Assembly (NCBI GenBank): GCA_028287135.1 | Contig: JAQBQE010000067.1 | Span: 124,001-188,000, forward strand | Direction: 5' to 3' | Source: Myxococcales bacterium | Lineage (GTDB): Bacteria > Myxococcota_A > Polyangia > Haliangiales > Haliangiaceae | DNA: 64,000 nt | Shown: in pieces, positions 10,389-18,320 of the stretch | How the letters are laid out: the number at the start of each line of letters is the position of its first letter | Position numbering within the stretch: position 1 is the stretch's first letter | Translations under genes and position numbers: made by a program | The notes under the pieces: generated by a model | Databases searched by the model: none | What the model was told of the DNA's origin: nothing | The model's input: only the letters and a program-made list of their open reading frames with translations

Positions 10389-11864
10389 GTGCATGGTGAA
10401 GAGACAACCGCCGTGGCCGAGCTCGCGAACATCCTGGTCGTCAGCGACCTGCATTTCGGCGAGGAGCTGCTTCCCGGAGCCTCCCTGGAGCGGCGGCACG
10501 CCGTCGATCTCGGCGCGAACGCCTTTCGCGAGTTCGTTCGCCATCACACGGTGCGCCGCCGCGACGGCCGCCCGTGGCGCCTGGTGATCGCCGGCGATCT
10601 GTTCGACTTCATGTCGGTCGTCATCCCGAGCCTGCCGGATCGTCCGGCGAAGACCGCGGATGAACGTAAGTTCGGGCTCGGCCGTGGTGTGATGACCGGC
10701 GTCGAGCGCCTCAAGCGGATCTGCGAGGTCCATCAGCCGCTGCTCCTCGATCTCGGCCGGTTCGCCGCGGCCGGTCACCGCGTCGACATCATCGTCGGCA
10801 ATCACGACGTCGAGCTGCTCGCGCCCGAGGTCGTCGAGGAGCTGATGCGCCAGATCGCCGGGGCCGGTGCGGATGCGCGCGCGCTCTCGCGGATCCACGT
10901 CGTGCCGTGGTTCATCTACGAGCCCGGCGTGGCCTGGATCGAGCACGGCCACGTCTACGACGAGGGCTGCTCGTTCGAGTTCAACCTCGCGCCGATGGAT
11001 CCCAAGGACGGCTGGCTCGTCTACAACGCGGACTACGCTGCGATCCGCTACCTCGGCAGCGCGGTGCCCGAGCTCGATCCGCACGGGACCGAGCTGTGGA
11101 ACATCTGGGGCTACATGCGCTACGCGATGCTCCACGGTGTCGGCCAGCTCGGCCGGCTGTGGGTCGGGTATGGACGGTTCATCCGCGCGCTGTTCGGCGC
11201 ACGCCGGCTGCATCGCTCGTTCAAGCGACGTGATCGCCGCCGTCGTGAGCATCGCGAGCGCCTCGGTGAGGTCGCCGCGGCGGGGGGGATCTCGATCGAG
11301 ACGGCTGCCTCGATCGATCGGCTCGCGCGCACGCCGATGACGGTCAGCACGCGTCGGCTCGGTCGGATGCTGATGCTCGATCGGTTCGGGCTCGGCGCGG
11401 GCGTGTTCGCCACGGTCGCGATCCTGTTCCTCGCGTTGCCGTTTCTGTGGGCGCTGCTCGGGACCGCGATCACGTTCGCCGCGGCAGCGGGGATCACGCA
11501 CTGGCTGGGCAGCCATCTCGTCCTGTCCCAGCTCCCGATGCGCGCCGTGCCGCAGCGGATCCGCAAGCTCGTCGATGCCCCCGTCGTCGTGTTCGGCCAC
11601 ACCCACGATCCGCGATGGCAGAAGCTCCGCAGCGGTGGGGTGTACGTCAACGCAGGAACCTGGCTGCCGGCGACGCGCCCCGGCCTCCGTCGCAGCTTCA
11701 CGCACGTCTACATCTCGCCGAACCCCGGGGGAGCGCCGACGTGCGAGCTCCGTCAGTGGCGCGAGGGCACGACACAACCGTTCGACGCCGGCGCGAACAT
11801 CGGCGTCGGCGGGATGACGCTCCCCGGCCTTCCGATCGACGACACCAACCCGCCAATCTCGTGA
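10389..11864 (+). CDS. Membrane-anchored calcineurin-like metallophosphoesterase
   Basis: The protein has 491 residues from GTG 10389; a GTG at 10413 is also possible. The metal-binding motifs appear in order: VVSDLHFGE, AGDLFDF, VGNHDVE, then IEHGHVYDE (His186 and His188), and finally FGHTHDPRW (His404). This is the LpxH-like arrangement. Unusually, about 218 residues separate the HGH and GHTH motifs. The insert carries an Arg-rich helical segment and a two-helix transmembrane hairpin (about residues 338-372). The catalytic fold is therefore interrupted by a membrane anchor. The substrate is unknown; a phosphodiester or pyrophosphate of a lipid or nucleotide is likely. A TACATT sequence at 10365-10370 may be the -10. 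Confidence 0.85.
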   Translation: MHGEETTAVAELANILVVSDLHFGEELLPGASLERRHAVDLGANAFREFVRHHTVRRRDGRPWRLVIAGDLFDFMSVVIPSLPDRPAKTADERKFGLGRGVMTGVERLKRICEVHQPLLLDLGRFAAAGHRVDIIVGNHDVELLAPEVVEELMRQIAGAGADARALSRIHVVPWFIYEPGVAWIEHGHVYDEGCSFEFNLAPMDPKDGWLVYNADYAAIRYLGSAVPELDPHGTELWNIWGYMRYAMLHGVGQLGRLWVGYGRFIRALFGARRLHRSFKRRDRRRREHRERLGEVAAAGGISIETAASIDRLARTPMTVSTRRLGRMLMLDRFGLGAGVFATVAILFLALPFLWALLGTAITFAAAAGITHWLGSHLVLSQLPMRAVPQRIRKLVDAPVVVFGHTHDPRWQKLRSGGVYVNAGTWLPATRPGLRRSFTHVYISPNPGGAPTCELRQWREGTTQPFDAGANIGVGGMTLPGLPIDDTNPPIS

Positions 11865-11908
11865 CGCAGGGTGGTCGTGCGCATCGACGCGCCGGAGGTC
11901 CGTGCAGT

Positions 11909-12205
11909 GTGACGCCCCCGCCCACGCGCACCGTCGAGCCCGCCAGCAATCCCGCGACGTTCCGCCGCATCGTGGACCTCGTACTCGGCCCACCCGATGC
12001 AGCTTCACCCAGCATGCAGCCGTTGCCCGATCGCGATGAGTTCGAGGACGACCAGGAGCCCAAGCGCACGGACGCGTCCGCGCTCCGAATCCTCGCGCAC
12101 TGGGTCGCGGACCACGACGGCGAGGACCCCCACACGGGCCTCGTGATCGACCGCGACTTCGTGGTCGTCGACGTTCCGACCATGACCTCGCACAAGGTGC
12201 TGTAA
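11909..12205 (+). CDS. Small hypothetical protein
   Basis: The 98-codon frame starts at GTG 11909, the first plausible start after the phosphoesterase stop. The predicted chain begins with a Pro/Thr-rich stretch and has an acidic centre ([11 protein letters not shown]). It ends with a hydrophobic-acidic segment ([14 protein letters not shown]). No domain, signal peptide or membrane helix is seen. Third-position GC is consistent with coding, but there is no clear ribosome binding site and antisense frames are also open. Real gene possible, not certain. Confidence 0.4.
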   Translation: MTPPPTRTVEPASNPATFRRIVDLVLGPPDAASPSMQPLPDRDEFEDDQEPKRTDASALRILAHWVADHDGEDPHTGLVIDRDFVVVDVPTMTSHKVL

Positions 12206-12275
12206 GCGCGGGGAGTCGGGCGGGGGAGCCGGACCGGACCCGGTAGCGTCGGACCCCTGTGATACGCCCTGCTAC

Positions 12276-14984
12276 GTGAGTCGAGCTCCGTCCGAGACGC
12301 CGTTGATGCGGCAGTTCCTCGAGATCAAGGACAAGCACCCCGACGCGATCGTGCTGTTCCGGTGCGGCGACTTCTACGAGATGTTCTTCGAGGACGCAGT
12401 CGTCGCATCGCGAGCGCTCGATCTGACGCTGACGTCGCGCGACAAGGGCAAGGAGGATGCGGTCCCGATGTGCGGGGTGCCGTATCACGCCGTCCGCGGG
12501 TACATCGCAAAGCTGACCGAGCAGGGCCACAAGGTCGCGATCTGCGAGCAGACCGAGGACCCCAAGCTCGCGAAGGGCCTCGTGCGCCGCGAGGTCGTCC
12601 GGATCGTGACGCCCGGGATCGTGCTCGACGACGACGTGCTCGAGCCCAAGCGTCCGCGCTACGTGCTCGCCCTGGTTCCGGCCCCGCGCGATGCGAGCGA
12701 GCCGACCAGGACGCCTGCCCGCGGCGCACGTGACGCGGCGAAGCGCGATCCAGCGCCGCGCGAGACCGAGCCGGTGTTCGGGCTCGCGTACCTCGATGCG
12801 ACGACCGGCGAGCTGTCGGCGACGGTCGTCCCGGCGACCTCGGTGATCGACGAGCTGTCACGGCTCGCGCCGCGCGAGGTGCTGCTCGCGCCCGAGCTGC
12901 TCGCGCCCGACGAGAAGTCGGCGGCGACCTCGCGGGGCCAGCACCTCGCGTCGCTGCGCTCGCGCTACAAGGTGCCGTGGAATCCGGCGCTCGTGCCGAC
13001 CGAGACCGACGCGCGCCGCGAGCTCGGCTCGCTGGTGGTGATCGAGCCCGCGATCGCGTTCGAGCTGGCGCACCGTGATCTCGCGATCCGCGCCGCGGCG
13101 TCGGTCGTCGCGTACGCGCGCTCGACCCAGCCGACCGGCGTGCTGCCAATCGATCGGCTGCAGCTGTATCAGCCCGGAGACAGCGTCGTCCTCGACGAGG
13201 CCGCGATCGCCAACCTCGAGCTCGTCGAGACGCTGATCGGCCGGCACAAGCAGGGCTCTCTGCTCGACGTGATCGACGCCACGGTGACCGCACCGGGTGG
13301 CCGGCTGCTGCGCCGGTGGATGCTGTATCCGCTGATCGATGTCGAGAAGATCCGTCGCCGCCAGGACGCGGTCGCGTGGCTCGTCGAGCGGCCCGCGCTG
13401 TGCGAGACGATCACGCGTGCGCTGTCGAAGATCGCGGATCTCGAGCGGCTCGCCGGCAAGGCGACCCTCGGCGTCGCCACGCCGCGGGATCTCGGTCGCC
13501 TGCGCGAAGCGGTGACGCAGCTGCCCGAGCTGATCGCGCTCGTCGCGTCGGGCAAGGACAAGCTCGGCGAGCTCCCGGCCTTGCTCGATCTGAAGGCCTG
13601 CGCGGACGCTGCATTGCCCGCGCTCGCGGCCCGGCTCGCGCGATCGCTGGTCGACGAGTGCCCTGCGCTGCTCAAGGACGGTGGCGTGATCCGCGCCGGC
13701 TACGATCCGGAGGTCGACGAATGTCGTCGGCTCGCCGACGGAGGCAAGGACGAGATCCTCGCGATCGAGGAGCGCGAGCAGAAGGGCAGCGGCATCGCGA
13801 ACCTCAAGGTCCGCTACAATCGCGTGTTCGGCTACTACATCGAGGTCACCAAGACGCACCTCCAGAAGGTGCCGGCGCACTACGTCCGCAAGCAGACGGT
13901 CGCGACCGGCGAGCGCTACGTGACCGCGGAGCTCGCCGAGCTCGAGCGAAGGGTGCTGACTGCCGAGGAGACGCTCGCCGCGCGCGAGTCCGAGCTGTTC
14001 AAGGCGGAGGTCGCTGCGGTCGCCACCGTCGCACGGGAGATCTCGGCGGCCGGCGCGGCCCTCGCGATCCTCGATGCATGCGGCTCGCTCGCCGACATCG
14101 CGGCACGCCGTGGCTACTGCCGGCCGACCGTCGATGACAGCCTCGCGCTCGACATCACCGACGGCCGCCACCCGGTGATCGAGGCGATGCTCGCCGCCAA
14201 CACGTTCGTCCCGAATGATTGCCGCCTCGATCCGCGGACCGAGGGTGGCTCGCAGATCGTGCTGATCACCGGGCCGAACATGGCGGGCAAGTCGACGTAC
14301 ATGCGCCAGGTCGCGCAGATCGTCCTGCTCGCACAGATCGGCAGCTTCGTGCCGGCGAAGGCAGCGACGATCGGGATCTGCGATCGCGTGTTCACCCGGG
14401 TCGGTGCCGCCGACAACCTGTCACGCGGCGATTCGACGTTCATGGTCGAGATGCGCGAGACCGCGTCGATCCTGTCGACCGCGACGATGCGTTCGCTGGT
14501 GATCCTCGACGAGGTCGGCCGCGGAACATCCACGTTCGACGGGGTCTCGATCGCGTGGTCGGTCGCCGAGCACCTCCACGACGTGACGCGTGCTCGCACG
14601 CTGTTCGCGACGCACTACCACGAGCTCGTCGGGCTCGCCGAGAGCCGCGCCCACGTGCGCAACGTGTCGATGGCGATCCGCGAGCACAAGGGTGAGATCG
14701 TGTTCCTCCGCCGCGTCGTTCCCGGCGGCGCGAACAAGAGCTACGGCATCGACGTCGCGCGGCTCGCGGGTCTGCCGGCGTCCGTGATCACGCGATCGCG
14801 CACGATCATGAGTCAGCTCGAGGGCGGCTCGCATGCGGTCGGGCTCGCGAGCTCCCCACAGCTCTCGCTGCTGCCGACGTCGGCGCCGTCGCCCGTGCTC
14901 TCGCGCCTGCTCGCGATCGACATCAACTCGACGACACCGCTCGACGCCTTGCGCTTGCTCGCCGAGCTCAAGTCGCTCGCCTGA
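12276..14984 (+). CDS. mutS: DNA mismatch repair protein MutS
   Basis: The protein has 902 residues from GTG 12276. MutS binds base mismatches and recruits MutL. All diagnostic parts are present: the mismatch-contacting Phe33-x-Glu35 in GDFYEMF, the connector and lever domains, and the clamp. The C-terminal ABC-type ATPase has Walker [10 protein letters not shown] (666-674), an [13 protein letters not shown] segment, Walker [16 protein letters not shown] and the FATHYHEL switch. The C-terminal tail is short. An acidic/Arg-rich insert of about 30 residues near residues 137-165 separates the mismatch-binding and connector domains. There is no obvious Shine-Dalgarno before the GTG. It stands alone, with no mutL nearby. 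Confidence 0.97.
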   Translation: MSRAPSETPLMRQFLEIKDKHPDAIVLFRCGDFYEMFFEDAVVASRALDLTLTSRDKGKEDAVPMCGVPYHAVRGYIAKLTEQGHKVAICEQTEDPKLAKGLVRREVVRIVTPGIVLDDDVLEPKRPRYVLALVPAPRDASEPTRTPARGARDAAKRDPAPRETEPVFGLAYLDATTGELSATVVPATSVIDELSRLAPREVLLAPELLAPDEKSAATSRGQHLASLRSRYKVPWNPALVPTETDARRELGSLVVIEPAIAFELAHRDLAIRAAASVVAYARSTQPTGVLPIDRLQLYQPGDSVVLDEAAIANLELVETLIGRHKQGSLLDVIDATVTAPGGRLLRRWMLYPLIDVEKIRRRQDAVAWLVERPALCETITRALSKIADLERLAGKATLGVATPRDLGRLREAVTQLPELIALVASGKDKLGELPALLDLKACADAALPALAARLARSLVDECPALLKDGGVIRAGYDPEVDECRRLADGGKDEILAIEEREQKGSGIANLKVRYNRVFGYYIEVTKTHLQKVPAHYVRKQTVATGERYVTAELAELERRVLTAEETLAARESELFKAEVAAVATVAREISAAGAALAILDACGSLADIAARRGYCRPTVDDSLALDITDGRHPVIEAMLAANTFVPNDCRLDPRTEGGSQIVLITGPNMAGKSTYMRQVAQIVLLAQIGSFVPAKAATIGICDRVFTRVGAADNLSRGDSTFMVEMRETASILSTATMRSLVILDEVGRGTSTFDGVSIAWSVAEHLHDVTRARTLFATHYHELVGLAESRAHVRNVSMAIREHKGEIVFLRRVVPGGANKSYGIDVARLAGLPASVITRSRTIMSQLEGGSHAVGLASSPQLSLLPTSAPSPVLSRLLAIDINSTTPLDALRLLAELKSLA

Positions 14985-15152
14985 TCGCAGCGTCGTCGGT
15001 GTACGACAAGGTGCCGCGAGGGCGTACGCCCCTGGGGGTAGCGAGCCACAGGCTCCTCCGATAGGGGGTTGCAGCCCAGGAGACGGCCGCGGCGAACCCG
15101 AGCAATTCCAGGCATGTGAGCTTGGCCCGGTGCTTGTAGTAACGACCCAACC
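14985..15152 (+). other. GC-rich, possibly structured leader upstream of the cytochrome gene
   Basis: This 168-base spacer has no credible gene. It contains a 12-bp palindrome GGGCGTACGCCC, then a CTCCT...AGGAG pairing around a G-rich loop. No Shine-Dalgarno is seen before the ATG at 15153. I compared it by eye with the core consensus sequences of the c-di-GMP-I (GEMM), cobalamin, TPP and SAH riboswitches and found no match. It may be a structured 5' UTR or simply GC-rich spacer. Confidence 0.25.
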
Positions 15153-17357
15153 ATGAAGACAACCCTGGCGCTCGGTTTGTCACTGGTCACGCTGACCGGT
15201 GGCGTCGGCTGCGGAGGCGACGACAGCTCCGGTCCGCTCGGCAACGTCGACTCGCTCATCATCCTCCAGCGTCCAAAGCGGAACGATATGGGCGACATCT
15301 TCCAGTACACCTCCTACGTCCCCAAGACGCCGGCGGGTGCCAATGCCCGGCTGGTCAAGCTCGAGCCGCCGACGGCCGACGGCACGCAGACGACGATCTG
15401 CTGCGACAACATCCCGGGGTTCGAGAACGTCGACATCTCGGGCTACGACATCTCGTTCGATGCCAAGCAGATCGTGTTCGCCGGCAAGCTCAGCGCGAAC
15501 ACGAAGTACGGCCTGTTCCTGCTGACCCTGTCCGACGGCAGCGTCGAGCAGATTCCGACCGACCCCGGCCGCGACTACAACTCGCCGATCTTCCTCCCCG
15601 GCGACAAGATCATGTTCACCACGAACGCGATCGTCGAGCCCGGCGCGCCGCAGCACGTCGACGAGTACGAGCGCGGCACGACGCTGCAGCTCGGCCGGAT
15701 CGGCACCGACGGCTCGGGCGAGGAGCTCGGACCGCGTAACCTCTCGCACCGCACGTTCCCGACGCTCGTCAGCGACGGCCGCGTGATGTTCACGCAGTGG
15801 GACCACCTCGGTACCGCCAACGCCGGTCACCTGATGTTCGCGAACCAGGACATGCAGGCGCTCCGCGAGGGCTTCGGCAAGGAGGGCACGAGCCCGTCGA
15901 ACTCGACGCTCAAGGCGCAGGAGATTGCGCCGGGCCGGTTCGTCGCCATCGCGACCTCGCGTAACCGTACGATCCAGGCAGGCGCGCTCCTCGACATCCG
16001 CCTCGGTGAAGTCGTCACGACCGATGGCGATGTCACCGCGGCCGAGAAGCAGACCGAGCAGAACGCGACGTACAAGGAGCTCACCCCCGGCGTCCCGATG
16101 GACATGACGCCGTCGGCCGAGACCGTGGGTCGCTACTACGATGCGTTCCCGCTCAACGCGAAGGCGAAGCCTGACCTCGTCGTGTCGTGGGCCGATGGCC
16201 CCGTCGAGTCGGGCGTCCTCGGCTCGGCCGGCCTCGAGGCGAACTTCGGCGTGTTCCTCCTCGACACCGCGAACAACCAGCGCCGCCCGATCCTCGACGA
16301 TCCGGCGATGTGGGACATCTTCCCGCGCCCGCTGCAGACGCGCACGGCCCCGCCGGTCACCGGCTCGGCGACGGACACGAACCTCGGCGGCAAGACGATG
16401 ATCGGCTCGATGGACGTCTACAAGTCGAGCCTCAAGACGTTCGACGCGGGCAGCATCTACGGCGTTCGCGTGTCCGAGGGCTTCTCGTCGGAGGAAGGCT
16501 TCCCCGAGATGTTCGGCACGACGATGTTCGAGGGCATGGCGACGCTCGGTGTTGCGCCGGTCCGCGCGGACGGGTCGTGGCTCGCCACGGTGCCCGCGAA
16601 CGTTCCGCTCCGCGTCCAGACCATCGACAAGTTCGGCCTCGCCAGCTTCTCGGAGCCCGTGTGGTTCTCGGGTCGCGCCGGTGAGTCTCGCGTGTGTGGT
16701 GGTTGCCACGAGAGCCGCTCGGAGACCGTCAACATCAACCCCGGCGTCACCGATGCGTTCCAGATCGGACCGACGCCGATGTACGGCGACGTCGTTCGCG
16801 AGAACCGCAAGTCAATGACCGACTTCTCGCGCGACAAGATCATGGGCGTCGCGTGGAACAAGGTCCTCCAGCCGATGTTCGACGCGAAGTGCATCAGCTG
16901 CCACAACGGCACCCCGGGCGCGGCGAACCCTTCGTACACGGTGACCGATCCGATGACCGGCACCGCGGTGACCTGGACGTTCGACCTCCGCGGCACCCAG
17001 ATCCCGGCGGCGTTCGCCGAGCTCGGTGGCGACCCGGCGTTCACCGCCTCGTACCTCTCGATGGCCGGCCTGGACATGCAAGCCATCGAGGAAGGCGACC
17101 TGATGGTCTCCGGTACCTACAAGGTCTATCTCAACCCCGAGGATGCTCGCGGCTCGCTCGCCATCACCAAGCTGAACCCGCCGCAGCAGTTCCCGACCCA
17201 GAACGCCAGCGTGCGCGCGTTCCCGGGCGCGGGCCACATGGCAGCGGTCGGCGGCCCGGACCTCACGCCCGACGAGTACTACGCGCTGATCCTCGCTGCC
17301 GACAACGGCGTGAGCTTCTACGCTCGTGAGAACAACCCCGGTCTCGACCGCTACTGA
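15153..17357 (+). CDS. HzsA-related secreted di-haem c-type cytochrome lipoprotein
   Basis: The protein has 734 residues. The N-terminus is a lipoprotein signal (LSLVTLTGGVGCGGD). The first ~500 residues form repeated beta-strand blades with TolB-like phrasing (SFDAKQIVFAGKL and LLTLSDGSVEQIPTD), consistent with a propeller. Two canonical haem c sites follow, Cys515-Cys518-His519 (CGGCH) and Cys580-Cys583-His584 (CISCH). The layout matches proteins annotated as related to the hydrazine synthase alpha subunit. They are common in bacteria that do not perform anammox, so hydrazine synthesis is not implied. It heads a module with the HEAT protein and the second cytochrome; electron transfer in the periplasm or at the cell surface is inferred. 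Confidence 0.8.
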   Translation: MKTTLALGLSLVTLTGGVGCGGDDSSGPLGNVDSLIILQRPKRNDMGDIFQYTSYVPKTPAGANARLVKLEPPTADGTQTTICCDNIPGFENVDISGYDISFDAKQIVFAGKLSANTKYGLFLLTLSDGSVEQIPTDPGRDYNSPIFLPGDKIMFTTNAIVEPGAPQHVDEYERGTTLQLGRIGTDGSGEELGPRNLSHRTFPTLVSDGRVMFTQWDHLGTANAGHLMFANQDMQALREGFGKEGTSPSNSTLKAQEIAPGRFVAIATSRNRTIQAGALLDIRLGEVVTTDGDVTAAEKQTEQNATYKELTPGVPMDMTPSAETVGRYYDAFPLNAKAKPDLVVSWADGPVESGVLGSAGLEANFGVFLLDTANNQRRPILDDPAMWDIFPRPLQTRTAPPVTGSATDTNLGGKTMIGSMDVYKSSLKTFDAGSIYGVRVSEGFSSEEGFPEMFGTTMFEGMATLGVAPVRADGSWLATVPANVPLRVQTIDKFGLASFSEPVWFSGRAGESRVCGGCHESRSETVNINPGVTDAFQIGPTPMYGDVVRENRKSMTDFSRDKIMGVAWNKVLQPMFDAKCISCHNGTPGAANPSYTVTDPMTGTAVTWTFDLRGTQIPAAFAELGGDPAFTASYLSMAGLDMQAIEEGDLMVSGTYKVYLNPEDARGSLAITKLNPPQQFPTQNASVRAFPGAGHMAAVGGPDLTPDEYYALILAADNGVSFYARENNPGLDRY

Positions 17358-17385
17358 TCCGCACGGCGAACCAAGGAGAATGACC

Positions 17386-18225
17386 ATGAAGAACATCATC
17401 ACCAAGATCGCCGCGGCTGCGACGTTGAGCCTGGGTCTGTTCGCTGCTTCGCCAGCACTCGCTGGCAAGGGCGGCAGCGCGGGTCTGATTCGCAGCGCGA
17501 TTCACTCCGGCTCGGTCGACGCCATCACGGCGGAGATCGAGCGTGCAGAGAGCCTGATGTGCGAGGAGTGCGTGGGTCTCGTGACCAACCTCCTCGAGGA
17601 CAACCGCTACGAGGTCCGCGAGGTCGCGGCCTGGTGGTTCGCGAAGCGCCCCGGTCTGAAGGACATGCTCGCGGAGCAGTTCACCGCGGAGCTCGCGACG
17701 GGCAGCACGATCAAGGCCCGCAACGCCGCTGACTTCCTCGGCCGCACCAAGACGTACAAGGCGCTCCCGACGCTGCGCGCGGCGATCAGCCGCGATGTCG
17801 GCGCCGATGCCAAGGTCGCGATGGTCCGCGCGGTGAAGTACATGGCGCACCCGGACGGGAGCCCGGTGCTCGTGACCGCGATGGCCGACGGTAGCCCCGT
17901 CGTGCGTGCGGCTGCGGTCAACGCATGGCGTGACATCCGCGGTCAGAACAGCGCGGCGGTCGTCGTCGGCTTGCTCGCCGACCCGGACGCGACCGTGCGT
18001 GCCGAGGCTGCGACGGTGGTCGGCGCGATGGGCGAGGCCTCGGCCCGCGCGCAGCTCGAAACGATCGTCGTCAGTGACACGGATGCGATGGCCCGCCGCA
18101 ATGCTGCATGGGCTCTCGGCAAGCTCGGCTCGGCAGCGTCGCGTCAGGCGTTGACCACGGCGACCGCGGACAAGAGCGGTCTGGTCCGCATGGTCGCGCG
18201 CGCGTCACTCGCGTCGCTGAAGTAG
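17386..18225 (+). CDS. Secreted HEAT-repeat protein
   Basis: The protein has 279 residues. I chose the ATG at 17386 because GGAG (17375-17378) sits seven bases before it and the encoded N-terminus is a clean Sec signal peptide ending ASPALA. The mature protein is a run of ~30-residue HEAT/Armadillo-like helical pairs (for example AVVVGLLADPDATVRAEAAT and LGKLGSAASRQALTTATAD). One CEEC pair lies near residue 64. HEAT arrays are binding scaffolds. Its position between two multihaem lipoproteins, 28 bases after the first, suggests it assembles or docks those cytochromes; this is inference. Confidence 0.85.
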   Translation: MKNIITKIAAAATLSLGLFAASPALAGKGGSAGLIRSAIHSGSVDAITAEIERAESLMCEECVGLVTNLLEDNRYEVREVAAWWFAKRPGLKDMLAEQFTAELATGSTIKARNAADFLGRTKTYKALPTLRAAISRDVGADAKVAMVRAVKYMAHPDGSPVLVTAMADGSPVVRAAAVNAWRDIRGQNSAAVVVGLLADPDATVRAEAATVVGAMGEASARAQLETIVVSDTDAMARRNAAWALGKLGSAASRQALTTATADKSGLVRMVARASLASLK

Positions 18226-18263
18226 CAGGGTCTCCCAGCTTCTGGGACTCCGAGATCGTGATC

Positions 18264-18300
18264 ACGGGCCGCGTCGCAAGACGTGGCCCGTTGGCTTTTC
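18264..18300 (+). terminator. Intrinsic terminator after the HEAT gene
   Basis: ACGGGCCGCGTC (18264-18275) pairs with GACGTGGCCCGT (18280-18291) through one G-T wobble, around a GCAA tetraloop, followed by a T-rich tail. A smaller hairpin (TCCCAG/CTGGGA, 18233-18247) lies just upstream. The stop of the HEAT gene is 38 bases before the stem. Read-through into the next cytochrome gene may be partial. Confidence 0.7.
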
Positions 18301-18320
18301 CGACGAGGAAGTGAGGTACG

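Noticed and set aside
10338-12530. 730-codon minus-strand frame across the phosphoesterase and mutS start
   Set aside because: It crosses two real genes and a spacer, and has shadow-type composition with no signal or domain.
14968-15183. 71-codon minus-strand frame in the mutS-cytochrome spacer, Arg/Tyr-rich like some transposase ends
   Set aside because: It starts inside the cytochrome gene region and ends in mutS. There are no terminal repeats, catalytic motifs or target duplications.
15153-17357. Hydrazine synthase and anammox metabolism
   Set aside because: Resemblance is limited to overall layout. No beta/gamma subunit genes or hydrazine dehydrogenase are nearby, and HzsA-related proteins occur widely in other bacteria.
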